64,000 nt of DNA from Colwellia sp. Arc7-D (GTDB lineage: Bacteria > Pseudomonadota > Gammaproteobacteria > Enterobacterales > Alteromonadaceae): assembly GCF_003061515.1 (NCBI RefSeq), contig NZ_CP028924.1, forward strand, positions 2,666,001 to 2,730,000. Reading direction: 5' to 3'. Numbering within the stretch: position 1 is the first letter of the stretch; each line of letters begins with the position of its first letter. Positions 1 through 9,435 of this stretch are shown here, one piece after another. The translations under genes were made by a program, and so were the position numbers. The notes below the pieces were generated by a model, which saw only the letters and a program-made list of their open reading frames with translations, did no database searches and was not told the origin of the DNA.

Positions 1-1035
1 AGTGAAAGCTTTTATCCTCAAGCTATCGTACTAGCTGAACAAATTTCAGGTTTATTAAAAAAGCTAAGAAGGTACACTCCACCTGATAAAAAATTAAGCC
101 CTTTTTTTGAAAATGCTGATAATTATCTTAGCTGGCAAGTAGAGCAGTCTTTTTTAAGGCTATTATCTCGTGGCCCTAAAAGTAGCGACTTTACCACTGA
201 GAGAAACTTTTTATTTGCTCTTTGCCGCAGTGAGAATGAGTACCGAGAAACAAACCAATATAACTCGCAAACAACCTTAGATGATCCTAATCGTATTACC
301 AATAAAATGCGTTTGCTACAAAGGCTAATTGAATACGGCGTAGTATTGCAGCAAGAAGTTAAAAGCCTTAATCAAAATTTAAAACGTATTGTTAGTGGCT
401 CAGTAACGACCATTATTATGGCTTTTGTCATGATGTTAGTGCTCAATGCGCGTGCTAACTTTACTGAAGTCACTATTGCTCTAGTGGGCATGTTAGGTTT
501 TATTTATGGATTAAGGGAAATATTTAAAGATGATATTACCCGAGTCATTTGGCGAAGCATTCAAAGAGGCTTACCCAAGTGGAGAAATATATACACCAAC
601 AGTGTTAATAAAACTCGCATTGCAAGCCAAACCATTTGGCTAGAATACATACGAGATAAAGATTTACCCAAACAAGTTAATAAGTTATTTCAAAATAGGC
701 GTCATCAAAACAAACAGGCAGCGCAATTACTGCATTTTAGAAGTGACACTAAGGTAAATGCAAAAAGCTTTATGCCCGGCTACGATGAAATCCAACAACG
801 TATATTTTTTAACCTTACCCCCTTTATTCGTTTTCTAAAAAAAGGTGAAGGTCGCTTATATTCGCTCGATGGCAGTAAAATAACAAAACAAGCGGTTGAG
901 CGTCGCTACCAAATAAACGTGGTATTAATGCAAACAGATAAACAAGATTTGCAACGTATGCAAAGATATAAAATAACCTTGAACCGTTCAACTATTGTTA
1001 ATATTGAAGCAATGAAAGCCGATGACGATGATTAA
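1..1035 (+). CDS. Hypothetical membrane protein (5' end outside window)
   Basis: The reading frame is open from the first base of the window, so the start lies upstream; 344 residues are visible. I do not recognise the family. Two adjacent hydrophobic segments lie at about residues 135-153 and 157-172 of the visible part. They are followed by a long basic, arginine- and lysine-rich region and an acidic tail (DDDD). This suggests two membrane passes with large soluble domains on the same side. An ATG at 307 is in frame, but the coding character upstream (charged and aromatic residues, no stops) argues that it is internal. The next gene, fdhD, is convergent. Confidence 0.7.
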   Translation, partial: SESFYPQAIVLAEQISGLLKKLRRYTPPDKKLSPFFENADNYLSWQVEQSFLRLLSRGPKSSDFTTERNFLFALCRSENEYRETNQYNSQTTLDDPNRITNKMRLLQRLIEYGVVLQQEVKSLNQNLKRIVSGSVTTIIMAFVMMLVLNARANFTEVTIALVGMLGFIYGLREIFKDDITRVIWRSIQRGLPKWRNIYTNSVNKTRIASQTIWLEYIRDKDLPKQVNKLFQNRRHQNKQAAQLLHFRSDTKVNAKSFMPGYDEIQQRIFFNLTPFIRFLKKGEGRLYSLDGSKITKQAVERRYQINVVLMQTDKQDLQRMQRYKITLNRSTIVNIEAMKADDDD

Positions 1036-1070
1036 CACTAAGGTAAATGCTATTAGGGTCGTTATTGCCT

Positions 1071-1982
1071 TTAACCTTTTTCGACCAAAGGCATCAAACG
1101 CCAATCGCCGTGATAAAGGTTAAAACTACTGTTTTTAGTGAAACCAATTAACGTTAAATTAAATCTTTTAGCGGCTAAAATTGCTAATTCAGAAGGTGCG
1201 CCAACCGCAATTAACACAGCAACGCCAGCCATAACCGTTTTTTGTACGATCTCAAAGCTTATACGGCCACTCACTAAAATACTGTATTGAGACTGACTAA
1301 TATGGCGATGCATTAAGCTCGCGCCAAGTAATTTATCTAATGCATTGTGACGACCAATGTCTTCCTTTATATCGACCAGCACTCCTTGCTTATTAAATAA
1401 AGCTGCAGCATGAGAGCCACCCGTTTGTACAAATTGAGACTGCGCTGCTCGCATAATTTTTGGCATAGCAGAAATAACCTCAAACGCTAACCAATGTTGG
1501 TTTTCATCTAAGCTTGGTGGGGTTTTCATTTCCAATGACTTCAACGAGGTAGTACCACACAAGCCACAACTACTATAAGTTACTTGAAAACGCTCAAGTG
1601 ATTTAATATCCGGTATAACCCCAGCTTTTAGTTTAACTTCCCATTGATTTTCAATACTGACTTCACTTGAAGCTTGATCATCTAGCTGTTCAGGTAAAAT
1701 ACTGTCAATTTGTTGAAAGTGCTGAATAACGGCTTCTGATTGTAACAAACCGATGATCAGAGATTTATCGTCACCCGGCGTGCGCATAGTAATGGAAAAT
1801 ATTTGGCTTTGATAAGGTTCGTCATTACCTAGCTGCCATTTCAAACGTATTTGTAACGGTTGCTCTATTATGACTTGATCTAGCTGCAGAGTTTTACCTT
1901 CTGCACTATATCGAAACTTGGTCAGTTCTTTTGTCGCAAGACTTGCTGGAGGGTGTTGCTGTTTAGTAATGTTTTTGCCCAT
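1071..1982 (-). CDS. fdhD: FdhD, formate dehydrogenase accessory sulfurtransferase
   Basis: FdhD carries sulfur from the cysteine desulfurase IscS to the molybdenum cofactor, which is needed for active formate dehydrogenase. The 303-residue protein shows the family's paired cysteines in SSCGLCGTTS (C139 and C142). Downstream are the conserved TGGSHAAALF segment and the DIGRHNALDKLLG segment, which belong to the cofactor-binding fold. Length fits the family. No formate dehydrogenase or molybdenum-cofactor gene is visible nearby, so its client enzyme must be encoded elsewhere. The upstream gap is AT-rich and no operon partner is evident. Confidence 0.95.
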   Translation of the reverse strand: MGKNITKQQHPPASLATKELTKFRYSAEGKTLQLDQVIIEQPLQIRLKWQLGNDEPYQSQIFSITMRTPGDDKSLIIGLLQSEAVIQHFQQIDSILPEQLDDQASSEVSIENQWEVKLKAGVIPDIKSLERFQVTYSSCGLCGTTSLKSLEMKTPPSLDENQHWLAFEVISAMPKIMRAAQSQFVQTGGSHAAALFNKQGVLVDIKEDIGRHNALDKLLGASLMHRHISQSQYSILVSGRISFEIVQKTVMAGVAVLIAVGAPSELAILAAKRFNLTLIGFTKNSSFNLYHGDWRLMPLVEKG

Positions 1983-2102
1983 AGCAAAATAAAACCTTTA
2001 TTGAATATAGTTTTCAGCAAATAATACAAAATAGTAACTTACCATTTTTGACTTTTACATAGTAAAAATACTACTTAAATTTATTGAATTAATTAATTTT
2101 AT

Positions 2103-2726
2103 TTACGTAATTTTATTTATGTAATTTGTTAAGAGCTTATCTATTTGTGCTTTTGGCGTTTTAGACAGTCGCTTAATTAAACTAAAAGGAATGTGCTCTA
2201 ATTCATAGCGTGTTTTTATATCGTCTAACATGATAATCCATAATTCAGCGGTCATTTCAGCATCAAATAACGCACGGTGAAAACTGCCAGTGGCGACGAT
2301 ATTTTTATAATTAATTAAAGTGCCTAACTTATGGTTTGGCGCATCCTGATAAATACGACGTGAGATTAATAACGAGCAAGTAAACTCGCCCAAAACTGAA
2401 CGACCTAATCGTGCTAACTCAGCACCCAAAAATCGAGAATCAAATGAAGCGTTATGAGCTAGTAAATTACTATCGCCGATAAAGTCTGCAAAATCAGTCA
2501 TTACATTTGCACAAGTGGGTGCTACCGCCAACATTCTATTACTGATACCAGTATAATTTTCAATAAAACTATTAATACGTCGACCTGGATTCATCAAGGC
2601 TTGAAATCTATCTATAATTATTCCATTTTCAAGCTTCACTGCTCCAATTTCAATCGCCCGATCACCCTGATCAGGCGATAAACCTGTGGTTTCAAAATCG
2701 AGCACAACAATAGAATTAGCTAACAC
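2103..2726 (-). CDS. 3'-5' exonuclease, DnaQ/DEDDh family
   Basis: A 207-residue protein with the DEDDh exonuclease motifs: Exo I as D10 and E12 in LDFETTG, Exo II as D96 in HNASFD, and Exo III as H150-x4-D155 in HRALFDAE. It is much like the catalytic part of DNA polymerase III epsilon but has no polymerase-binding tail. It therefore probably acts as a free proofreading or repair exonuclease using two metal ions. The gene stands alone between fdhD (same strand, 120 bp away) and a gap. The precise substrate cannot be told from sequence. Confidence 0.9.
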   Translation of the reverse strand: MLANSIVVLDFETTGLSPDQGDRAIEIGAVKLENGIIIDRFQALMNPGRRINSFIENYTGISNRMLAVAPTCANVMTDFADFIGDSNLLAHNASFDSRFLGAELARLGRSVLGEFTCSLLISRRIYQDAPNHKLGTLINYKNIVATGSFHRALFDAEMTAELWIIMLDDIKTRYELEHIPFSLIKRLSKTPKAQIDKLLTNYINKIT

Positions 2727-3170
2727 TAATGCATCCTTTAAGGATTGATAGAATAAAGAGGGCGAAATTATCTCATAATTTTATAGATTACACATCACGC
2801 CTAGTGCTGAATAGCCAATATTAGCATTGGCTACTTTTCATAATAAATAACGATAGAATGAAAGTTTTAAAAATAAAAACTGGAGTTATACTGAGTGTTA
2901 ACCTATTAAGTTAAAAAGTTATCGCTAAAGAGCTTATTAGCAATGAAGCTTGTCTTGAATTTGAACAGGCAGAAGTAGGTATTTCTTACACACCAGATTA
3001 ACGATTTATAATCACTTATCATACTTATTATTAATGCCTAAATTATTATGAATTTAGTTTTTAATGCCGTAAATTATCTTGATTTAAAGGCTGAAATTCA
3101 TTAATTTTAGGATACGTTATCAAGAGTCTTGATAAATAAGACAGCCTCTATCGTATTAAAAGGAAGTAAA
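2727..3170. other. Intergenic gap with a hairpin and a degenerate reading frame
   Basis: No convincing gene. A hairpin with 8-bp arms (2812-2819 and 2826-2833) is followed by a short T run. From about 2858 an ATG frame runs 18 codons to a TAA, and the same frame then stays open for 28 more codons to about 3001. This could be the decayed start of a lost gene. The end of the gap carries the AGGAAG ribosome-binding site of the channel gene. Confidence 0.4.
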
Positions 3171-4052
3171 ATGGAACCCCTTAATATTTTAGTAACCCAA
3201 CTTCGTGAAATAGCTCGAGGTGCTATTGAAGTTATGCCTCAACTATTAATAGCATTAGTTATAATCTTACTAACTTACGCTTTCGCTAAATTAGCAAGAA
3301 ACATAGCGCAACGTATTTTGAAGAAAACTAAGCTGCGTAAGAGCTTAATCAATTTATTAATTTTATTCTCTTCGATTGCTATTTGGATTATTGGCATCAT
3401 GATTGCCGCTATTATAGCTTTCCCTGGGCTAACACCTACTAAAATGCTTGCTGGACTCGGTATTGGCTCTGTTGCGATTGGTTTTGCTTTTAAAGATATA
3501 TTTGAAAATTTTCTAGCGGGTATAATCATCTTACTTCGAAAAGAAATGCGCATTAATGATTTTATCGCCTGTGAAGGGTATGAAGGAACAGTTGAAGCCA
3601 TACTCGTTCGTGAAACACATATTCGCCAACCAGATGGCGAGTTAGTAATACTGCCTAATAGTATATTATTTAAGAACCCACTCACAATTCGTACAGATCT
3701 TGATCAGCGTAGAACCACTATTATTTGTGGTGTTGGTTATGGTGAAAATGTTGACGAAGCAAGATCAGTTATAAAACAAGCCGTTACCGATTGTAAAACT
3801 GTTATCAGTGATTCTCGACCAGTACAAATATTTGCTAACGAGTTTGCAGACTCATCTATAAACTTTGAAGTGACTTGGTGGACTGGCTCAAAACCAGTAA
3901 ACATTAGAGAGTCGAGAGACGAAGTTGTCGCAGCAGTAAAATCAGCACTTGATAAATCAGGAATTGAAATACCTTTTCCTTATCGTACCCTCACTTTTAA
4001 TCAGCCTATTAGTGTTAATACTGATCAGAAGCAAGATGATACAACAGAATAG
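3171..4052 (+). CDS. Small-conductance mechanosensitive channel, MscS family
   Basis: MscS channels open under membrane tension and release solutes during hypo-osmotic shock. This 293-residue protein has three hydrophobic segments. The third, glycine- and alanine-rich, carries the pore signature LAGLGIGSVAIGFAFKD, followed by the MscS beta domain with PNS (residues about 160-165) and a C-terminal alpha/beta domain. I chose the ATG at 3171 because AGGAAG lies just upstream; an in-frame TTG at 3129 would add 14 residues but has no such site. The size matches short MscS proteins. It stands alone and is followed by a long hairpin. Confidence 0.92.
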   Translation: MEPLNILVTQLREIARGAIEVMPQLLIALVIILLTYAFAKLARNIAQRILKKTKLRKSLINLLILFSSIAIWIIGIMIAAIIAFPGLTPTKMLAGLGIGSVAIGFAFKDIFENFLAGIIILLRKEMRINDFIACEGYEGTVEAILVRETHIRQPDGELVILPNSILFKNPLTIRTDLDQRRTTIICGVGYGENVDEARSVIKQAVTDCKTVISDSRPVQIFANEFADSSINFEVTWWTGSKPVNIRESRDEVVAAVKSALDKSGIEIPFPYRTLTFNQPISVNTDQKQDDTTE

Positions 4053-4072
4053 TTTAATGTAACCCTCGATAG

Positions 4073-4122
4073 AGTGAAGTGTTATCTCAGCGAAATAAGA
4101 CTAAGCTGAGATAACAACACTC
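4073..4122 (+). terminator. Long hairpin after mscS
   Basis: Inverted repeat with 11-bp arms (4081-4091 and 4105-4115), extended outward by further GTG/CAC-type pairing. It lies about 20 bp past the mscS stop. There is no T run, so it may stabilise the transcript end rather than act as a classic intrinsic terminator. Confidence 0.5.
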
Positions 4123-4192
4123 ATTAACAAGCTTTTGTAGACTATCTTTCATCACTAAACGCTGAATTTTGCCTAATCATATTTTGATATAT

Positions 4193-4372
4193 TCAAGATT
4201 TTTTCGAAACTTCTAGTGCTTTTATTTGCACTGCTATTTCTTCCGCTTCAGCAGTGATCATTGAATAACCTTTAATATCGCCGTTTCTCTGGGCATGCAT
4301 AGCGAGCTCTAACTTAGCTTCGTAACGTTTATTTAATTTTTTTAATGGGTCTGACTTAAAGATTGAAAACAT
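4193..4372 (-). CDS. Small DUF6435-type protein
   Basis: A 59-residue reading frame on the minus strand that is easily missed. It begins MFSIFKSDPLKKLNKRY and continues with an alanine- and glutamate-rich helix (AQRNGDIKGYS, then TAEAEEIAVQIKALE). This layout matches my memory of the small DUF6435 proteins of marine gammaproteobacteria: a short hydrophobic start, a DPLKKL turn and a helical hairpin. The function is unknown. It sits alone between convergent mscS and the divergent endonuclease/phosphatase-like gene. Family assignment is from pattern memory only. Confidence 0.7.
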   Translation of the reverse strand: MFSIFKSDPLKKLNKRYEAKLELAMHAQRNGDIKGYSMITAEAEEIAVQIKALEVSKKS

Positions 4373-4573
4373 AATAAATTGCTCATTAATGAGTAAGTGC
4401 GTTAAAAAAGATTATACGGTGTAAAATGCTTTTTAGTTTTAATTTAGAATACTTTTTATAAAAACAATTGATTCGTTGGTTATTTTCAATAAAATATTTA
4501 AATTCACCTAGATAGCACAATTATTTAGTCCTATAGGTATAATACAAAACTCACTATTTAAGACAAAATCTAT

Positions 4574-5656
4574 ATGTTACTAATACTCTGCCTTTGTACA
4601 CTGCTCATTCTCGTGCTTACCTTGTTGCCATTATCACGACATCCACATTGGTTTATCAGAGGCATGGACTTCCCGCGTTTACAATTTATGATATTTGCTG
4701 CGGCATTGTTAATTGGGCACCTGCTGCTATTAGACCGAGAAACAATAACCGCTCAAATCTTAATTTTTGCTACTGCAAGCTGTTTACTATGGCAATTGTG
4801 GTGGATATTGCCTTTTACGCCTTTATGGCGAAAAGAGGTAATATCTTCAAGTGACAACACAGCTAAAAGACAGCTCAGCATACTAACATCAAATGTATTT
4901 ACCCCTAATCGTAACGCCAAAGCCTTAATTGATTTAGTCAAACAACATAAACCCGATGTACTAGTTACATTAGAGTCAGACCAGTGGTGGCAAGATCAGC
5001 TTCAAGTACTAGAAGCTGACATGCCTTATAGTGTGAAATGCCCGCTCGACAATCTTTATGGTATGCACGTTTATTCTCGACTACCGTTAGACGAACAAGA
5101 AATATGCTATTTAGTTGAACAAGACGTGCCTTCGATACATGTATGCTTAACGCTTCGAACCGGTGATAAAGTGCGTGCTCATTTTCTCCACCCTGCACCA
5201 CCTAGCCCAACAGAGAATGAAGAATCAACAGAGCGAGATGCGGAATTAGTCATGGTAGCGAAAAGCGTTGCTAAAAGTCATCAACCGGTGATAGTAACTG
5301 GCGATCTTAATGATGTAGCATGGTCTGCAACCACACGATTGTTTCGCAAAATTAGCGGTTTGTTAGACCCTAGAGTAGGTCGTGGCGCATTTAACACCTT
5401 TCACGCAGGTTATCCCATTGCTCGCTGGCCATTAGACCATTTATTTCACAGTTCGCATTTTACGCTACGCGATATTCAACGTATGCCGTCTATCGACTCA
5501 GATCATTTTCCTTTACTAACAAGGTTGGTATTTACTTCACCGTTAGGTAATCAACAAGAAGGCATAAAACCTGAGAAAGAAGAAGTAAAATGGTCAGAAA
5601 AAATCACTGATGAACAACAAGTGAGTAAAAATGATGTACCAACGCCAGCAGAGTGA
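4574..5656 (+). CDS. Membrane-anchored endonuclease/exonuclease/phosphatase family protein
   Basis: A 360-residue protein with three N-terminal hydrophobic segments (about residues 1-20, 34-53 and 58-78), then an EEP (DNase I-like) domain. Visible EEP motifs are SNVFTPNRN and LESDQWW (metal-binding Asn and Glu), TGDLND (catalytic Asp and Asn), WPLDHLF, and the terminal SDHFPLL His. These metal-dependent enzymes cut phosphodiester or phosphomonoester bonds in nucleic acids, phospholipids or inositol phosphates; which one applies here cannot be told. The last 40 residues are charged and look disordered. It is monocistronic. Confidence 0.88.
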   Translation: MLLILCLCTLLILVLTLLPLSRHPHWFIRGMDFPRLQFMIFAAALLIGHLLLLDRETITAQILIFATASCLLWQLWWILPFTPLWRKEVISSSDNTAKRQLSILTSNVFTPNRNAKALIDLVKQHKPDVLVTLESDQWWQDQLQVLEADMPYSVKCPLDNLYGMHVYSRLPLDEQEICYLVEQDVPSIHVCLTLRTGDKVRAHFLHPAPPSPTENEESTERDAELVMVAKSVAKSHQPVIVTGDLNDVAWSATTRLFRKISGLLDPRVGRGAFNTFHAGYPIARWPLDHLFHSSHFTLRDIQRMPSIDSDHFPLLTRLVFTSPLGNQQEGIKPEKEEVKWSEKITDEQQVSKNDVPTPAE

Positions 5657-5844
5657 AGTGAATGGTGATTACTATTTTGATGGTGTAAATTGATTTTTAC
5701 TACATAGCAGTTTTAATACACAACTGACTTATTAATCATTAACTTGGGTAGCATACACCTTAATAAGTAATAATTTAAAACATATCAAGCAACGTAAGCA
5801 TTTAAACTTTACAGAATAAATCTATGCGAATTACATAACATTTC

Positions 5845-5885
5845 TAAAAAAATGGCTAAGTATTACTACTCAGCCATTTTACTAT
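5845..5885. terminator. Bidirectional intrinsic terminator
   Basis: Hairpin with arms AAAATGGCT (5849-5857) and AGCCATTTT (5872-5880), an A run on the left and T-rich sequence on the right. It sits between two convergent genes and can serve both. Confidence 0.75.
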
Positions 5886-5914
5886 CATTAATTTTCACTT
5901 AGGTTCTGAAATAT

Positions 5915-6379
5915 TTACATTTGTTTATCAATACGTACTGTGCCATTGGCGAGATAAACCATCCTAACCGCATCTTTTCGCTCGAAGAGCATACGGTGAT
6001 CTAAGTCTTGTATCACCATATATTCATCGCCATTATCTACCTTTATCATTAATTCAACTAAAAGCAGCGTTTTCTCTTGATATATAGGGTTGCGATCATG
6101 CGCTATAGAGCCGCCAATAACTGCGCCTAATATAGTGGCTATACTCCGACCACTACCGCTACCAAATTGATTTCCTATTGCGCCACCAATAAGTGCACCA
6201 CCAAAAGTTTTCCAGCCTTGATTTTTATCTTGTATCAGCTCTTGTTCAGTAATATTACGAACTGACAACACCTGACCAAATAATACCTTTTCGACTGGCA
6301 CAGCTTTATTGCGTTCATAATCTGCATTTGCAAAGGGAATAGCCAACAAAAAAATTATCGATATATAAATTGCTTTCAT
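5915..6379 (-). CDS. Glycine-zipper (SlyB-like) envelope protein
   Basis: A 154-residue exported protein: signal peptide (about residues 1-19, ending FANA), then a glycine-zipper two-helix segment (GGALIGGAIGNQFG and ILGAVIGGSIAHD) and a C-terminal beta-rich part. Glycine-zipper proteins of the SlyB/17-kDa group insert in or across the outer membrane. No lipobox cysteine is seen, unlike SlyB. I chose the ATG at 6379 because AGGTGGG lies just upstream. It is 69 bp downstream of lpoB on the same strand, so it is probably the last gene of that envelope operon. Confidence 0.82.
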   Translation of the reverse strand: MKAIYISIIFLLAIPFANADYERNKAVPVEKVLFGQVLSVRNITEQELIQDKNQGWKTFGGALIGGAIGNQFGSGSGRSIATILGAVIGGSIAHDRNPIYQEKTLLLVELMIKVDNGDEYMVIQDLDHRMLFERKDAVRMVYLANGTVRIDKQM

Positions 6380-6448
6380 TTTTCCCACCTTTTATTTAAT
6401 AAATTTTAGTAGAAAGATAGCGTTGATAAAAACGTTCAACCTTAAAAT

Positions 6449-7051
6449 TTACCAGCCTACAGATTCTTTAGCTTTAGTTTTACGAATTTCGGTTTCGTCG
6501 GCCCATTCAACTAAGCCACTTTCAAGGTCCATTAAACGAAGCGTGAATTTGTAGTAAACATCAGTTTTATCTTGGTTACTTTTTACTATACTCGATAAGT
6601 TACCGTATAACATGTACTGAGCACCAATTTGGCGACCAAACTGTGTGGCTTTGCTTGGGTCAACCATACCGCCGTCATGTTGAAACTTAAGTTGCTCTCG
6701 AGCAGCTTCTACTCGTCCCATATCAACAAAGCGGAACTTGCCTGAACGTAAAAGCTTAGTAGAAATAGAGTCTGTGATTGACTCAGTGTCAATATGCTCG
6801 CTGGTTTTGTTTTTTAAGCGTTCAACAAACATTACCGGGCGCGTATTTTGCGTTAACGTGCCAACAACGGGTGACAACAATAACGAGTCGGTCATTTGGG
6901 CGGCAACTTTTTGTAAATCTGTAGAGCCAAAATTAATATCAGTAGTTTCAACTGCGGTAGCATCACCGTAGCGAACAACTGATTTATTAGCACAACCCGC
7001 TGCAAATACTAGGGTCAAGCCGAGAGTGGTTACTAGTGCTAATTTATTCAT
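6449..7051 (-). CDS. lpoB: LpoB-type penicillin-binding protein activator
   Basis: LpoB is an outer-membrane lipoprotein that reaches through the peptidoglycan to stimulate PBP1b. This 200-residue protein has a lipoprotein signal with lipobox FAAGC (Cys near residue 20). It continues with the family fold: FGSTDLQKVA, RLKNKTSEHIDT, FRFVDMGRVEAAREQL, GAQYMLYGNLSSI and LMDLESGLVEWADE. The start is the ATG at 7051, behind AAGGAAC; an upstream in-frame start has no such site. It follows ycfL by 18 bp, the arrangement also seen in other gammaproteobacteria. Confidence 0.93.
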   Translation of the reverse strand: MNKLALVTTLGLTLVFAAGCANKSVVRYGDATAVETTDINFGSTDLQKVAAQMTDSLLLSPVVGTLTQNTRPVMFVERLKNKTSEHIDTESITDSISTKLLRSGKFRFVDMGRVEAAREQLKFQHDGGMVDPSKATQFGRQIGAQYMLYGNLSSIVKSNQDKTDVYYKFTLRLMDLESGLVEWADETEIRKTKAKESVGW

Positions 7052-7069
7052 AATACAGTTCCTTAACAA

Positions 7070-7546
7070 TTAATATTTGTATGCTTTTTCCGGGATTTCG
7101 CGAACATAAACACTAAATGTGCTGACATTAATGTTCGGAGCTAACCCTCGTAAAGTTGTTGATTGTTTGCCATGAAGCTCCAAAGGAACCCAAGGTGTTT
7201 TTCCAGCCTCAATAACAAAGCCGGCTTCGTCAAACCAGTTGAAATGATATTGTAATTTTTGTGATTTCTCATAACGACTGGTTAGTGTTAAATTTATTTC
7301 CATTAAGTCATTAATTTTACGAGATTTAACGTCGCTTATAAATAACCGCTTCGCTAAGTCGGTATTATGCACCTCTAAGTGTTTACTAAAGTCATCACCT
7401 TGTGTCATGGCACTAGTACCTGTACCAGCAGTGACAGGAGGTTGTTTATTGGCACAACCAGCTGTAACAATAGTACTAAGCAATATCACCGCTAAACTGC
7501 TGGTGATTTTTTGACCCGTACTCATAGTAATTTTGCTATTAAACAT
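7070..7546 (-). CDS. ycfL: YcfL-family lipoprotein (DUF1425)
   Basis: A 158-residue lipoprotein. The signal peptide ends in the lipobox TVTAGC (Cys about residue 31), followed by a low-complexity linker and the DUF1425/YcfL domain, visible as LTSRYEKSQKLQYHFNWFDE, GKTPWVPLELHGKQ and STFSVYVREI. YcfL is commonly encoded beside lpoB, and its exact job is unknown. A strong AGGAGG site precedes the ATG. It sits 33 bp downstream of the COG3014 gene and 18 bp upstream of lpoB, so co-transcription is very likely. Confidence 0.92.
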   Translation of the reverse strand: MFNSKITMSTGQKITSSLAVILLSTIVTAGCANKQPPVTAGTGTSAMTQGDDFSKHLEVHNTDLAKRLFISDVKSRKINDLMEINLTLTSRYEKSQKLQYHFNWFDEAGFVIEAGKTPWVPLELHGKQSTTLRGLAPNINVSTFSVYVREIPEKAYKY

Positions 7547-7579
7547 ATTACCTCCTGATTCATTATTATTTAACGTAAG

Positions 7580-9001
7580 TTATAAATTAACGGTTTGATA
7601 ACCAAAATGGCTACCAATAGCTGAAATATTGATTAAAGTAATTCTATTAGGTTGAACATCAATTTCAATCGATTTTTGTTGGCCATCTACCTGCATTTGC
7701 AATACTTGTTTACCTGAAGAGGTATCGAAACGAATGATATCAACTTGGTCAGGCAGCGTGCTCCAACTGCGAGTATCGGCCTTTTCAGAAGCAATATTAT
7801 AAATACTCGCTAAAATATTACCCACATTGCCAGCTTCACGGCTAAGTTTTTGGCGAACTTGTTCTTTGGCAACGACTCGCACGACTTGTCGGGTTAATAG
7901 TGACGGTAATTGATCTTTTAAATCTTTCGCCGCCAACGACTGAATTCGCACAATTTCATTCGTTTGATAACTTTGTCCCGCATTCTGTAGCGTAAGCTTA
8001 TTGTGTTGCGATAAAGCTCCTTCATAAACAGGTAAAGAAAAACTAAAGAACTTTAAGCCATAACTGCTGCTACCTACTGGTAAGTTTAAGCCGACATCTT
8101 GCTTACTGTTCACAATATCGCGCTCAACAAGCACTACGATTTTACCTTGTCCTGTTGACTCTTTTGATTGATATTTTCCAAAACGTTGTTGAAAGCTAAT
8201 TAAATCGTCTTGCATACCCAGTTTGCTGGCCAACCTTAAAACATCCTGTTGCAAGTAAGGGTTTTCTGGATAAATTTCTATCGCACGTTTAAAGTCTATA
8301 TATGCATCATTAAATTCACCACTGGCTTCATACAAAATCCCCGATAAATAAAAAGTGAAGGCATTTTGAAAGCCATTTTTTACTTTACCAATAGCCTTGT
8401 CCATATTCGGGTAACCACCTTGCAAACTGTCGGTGCTCATGCCTGAATTTTGCAGCTCATTTTGGGCTTTATAAATTTCGTCTTTATAGACTTTCAAAGC
8501 CGTTTCTTGCACTAAATTTGCGCGACGAATTTCAACTAACGCACCAGATAAATCATCTTGGAATAAGTAATTAAGTGCTTGATAACTGTGTAACATACCT
8601 TGTTCGTAATACGGAACTTGATAAGAGATAGCATTGTCGTTACTCACCACAGCGCCTAGTTTCTCAATACCTTTGCTAATTTGAATTTTAGCTTTATTGC
8701 GTTGTTCCTCAATCTCGATATACGCTTGGGCAAATGTTTGCTGGCTAGCTGACCAGTTATTAGCTAAAAATTCTAACCGCCCTCTTTCTAGCAAACCTAA
8801 TACATAGCTACCATTGCTAGCTGACCGCTCGTTCAATAGACTTTGCGCCATGACAAAGTTTCCTCGACGTTGCGCTGCTTTCACTGATTTCATTTGGCTA
8901 CTATAGCCTTGAAAAATATCAGCGAATTGCAAAGAGCTGCAACCAGGCAAAGCGATAAACATGACGGTTAAAAGAATGTACTTAGCAAGTGATTTGATCA
9001 T
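7580..9001 (-). CDS. COG3014-family TPR lipoprotein
   Basis: A 473-residue lipoprotein with signal peptide and lipobox (IALPGCSS), then tetratricopeptide-like helices (YLSGILYEASGEFNDAYIDFKRAIEIYP is the clearest TPR) and a C-terminal beta-rich domain. This matches the COG3014 proteins found next to ycfL/lpoB in Shewanella, Vibrio and relatives, where they are thought to belong to the LpoB envelope system. I chose the ATG at 9001, which begins a normal signal peptide; a longer frame would add 41 residues of non-signal sequence. It is the first gene of the operon. A degraded copy of its 5' end is found at about 10.37-10.5 kb. Confidence 0.88.
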   Translation of the reverse strand: MIKSLAKYILLTVMFIALPGCSSLQFADIFQGYSSQMKSVKAAQRRGNFVMAQSLLNERSASNGSYVLGLLERGRLEFLANNWSASQQTFAQAYIEIEEQRNKAKIQISKGIEKLGAVVSNDNAISYQVPYYEQGMLHSYQALNYLFQDDLSGALVEIRRANLVQETALKVYKDEIYKAQNELQNSGMSTDSLQGGYPNMDKAIGKVKNGFQNAFTFYLSGILYEASGEFNDAYIDFKRAIEIYPENPYLQQDVLRLASKLGMQDDLISFQQRFGKYQSKESTGQGKIVVLVERDIVNSKQDVGLNLPVGSSSYGLKFFSFSLPVYEGALSQHNKLTLQNAGQSYQTNEIVRIQSLAAKDLKDQLPSLLTRQVVRVVAKEQVRQKLSREAGNVGNILASIYNIASEKADTRSWSTLPDQVDIIRFDTSSGKQVLQMQVDGQQKSIEIDVQPNRITLINISAIGSHFGYQTVNL

Positions 9002-9435
9002 TTGAATTAATTTATTTCCGTAACATAATTCTGATGGATTATTGACCCTATTATGCATCAATCGCCTTACGTCATTAACTACTTTGTTATACACAAAAGT
9101 AATCTTATTTTTTACCAGTAGCAATAATTACTTTGTGGTTAAAATGTAAGAATAACTTTATATACCGCTTAACTTGAGCATGAATATGCTAATAGCTATC
9201 ATTGTCACACAACTAAAAAAAACATTAAACACTAAAATAAAGCACTACTTTTCAGAAACTTAATTATCACATAAGAAAATATTAACTTTTATCATTTCAA
9301 TTTCAACCGTTATTTTGCAAAGGTTGTGTTCAGGAAAACATAACGAGCACAGTTAATCCCTTGTGTTTGAACAATCTAGTTATGTCAAAACACTATCAAT
9401 AACATTACAAGCAACACTCAAAAGGAATTAATAAA
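9002..9435. promoter_or_regulatory. Divergent intergenic region, partly duplicated downstream
   Basis: 434 bp between the divergent COG3014 operon and the first SEL1 gene. The part nearest the SEL1 gene (about 9261-9438) is strongly conserved before the second SEL1 gene (about 10670-10850). That includes a block at 9269-9308 and the last 45 bp up to the start codon. This is likely the SEL1 promoter region. I see no clear sigma-70 hexamers that I would commit to. Confidence 0.5.

Noticed and set aside
3275..3685. 136-codon frame antisense to mscS
   Set aside because: Shadow of the channel gene; no ribosome site or family features.
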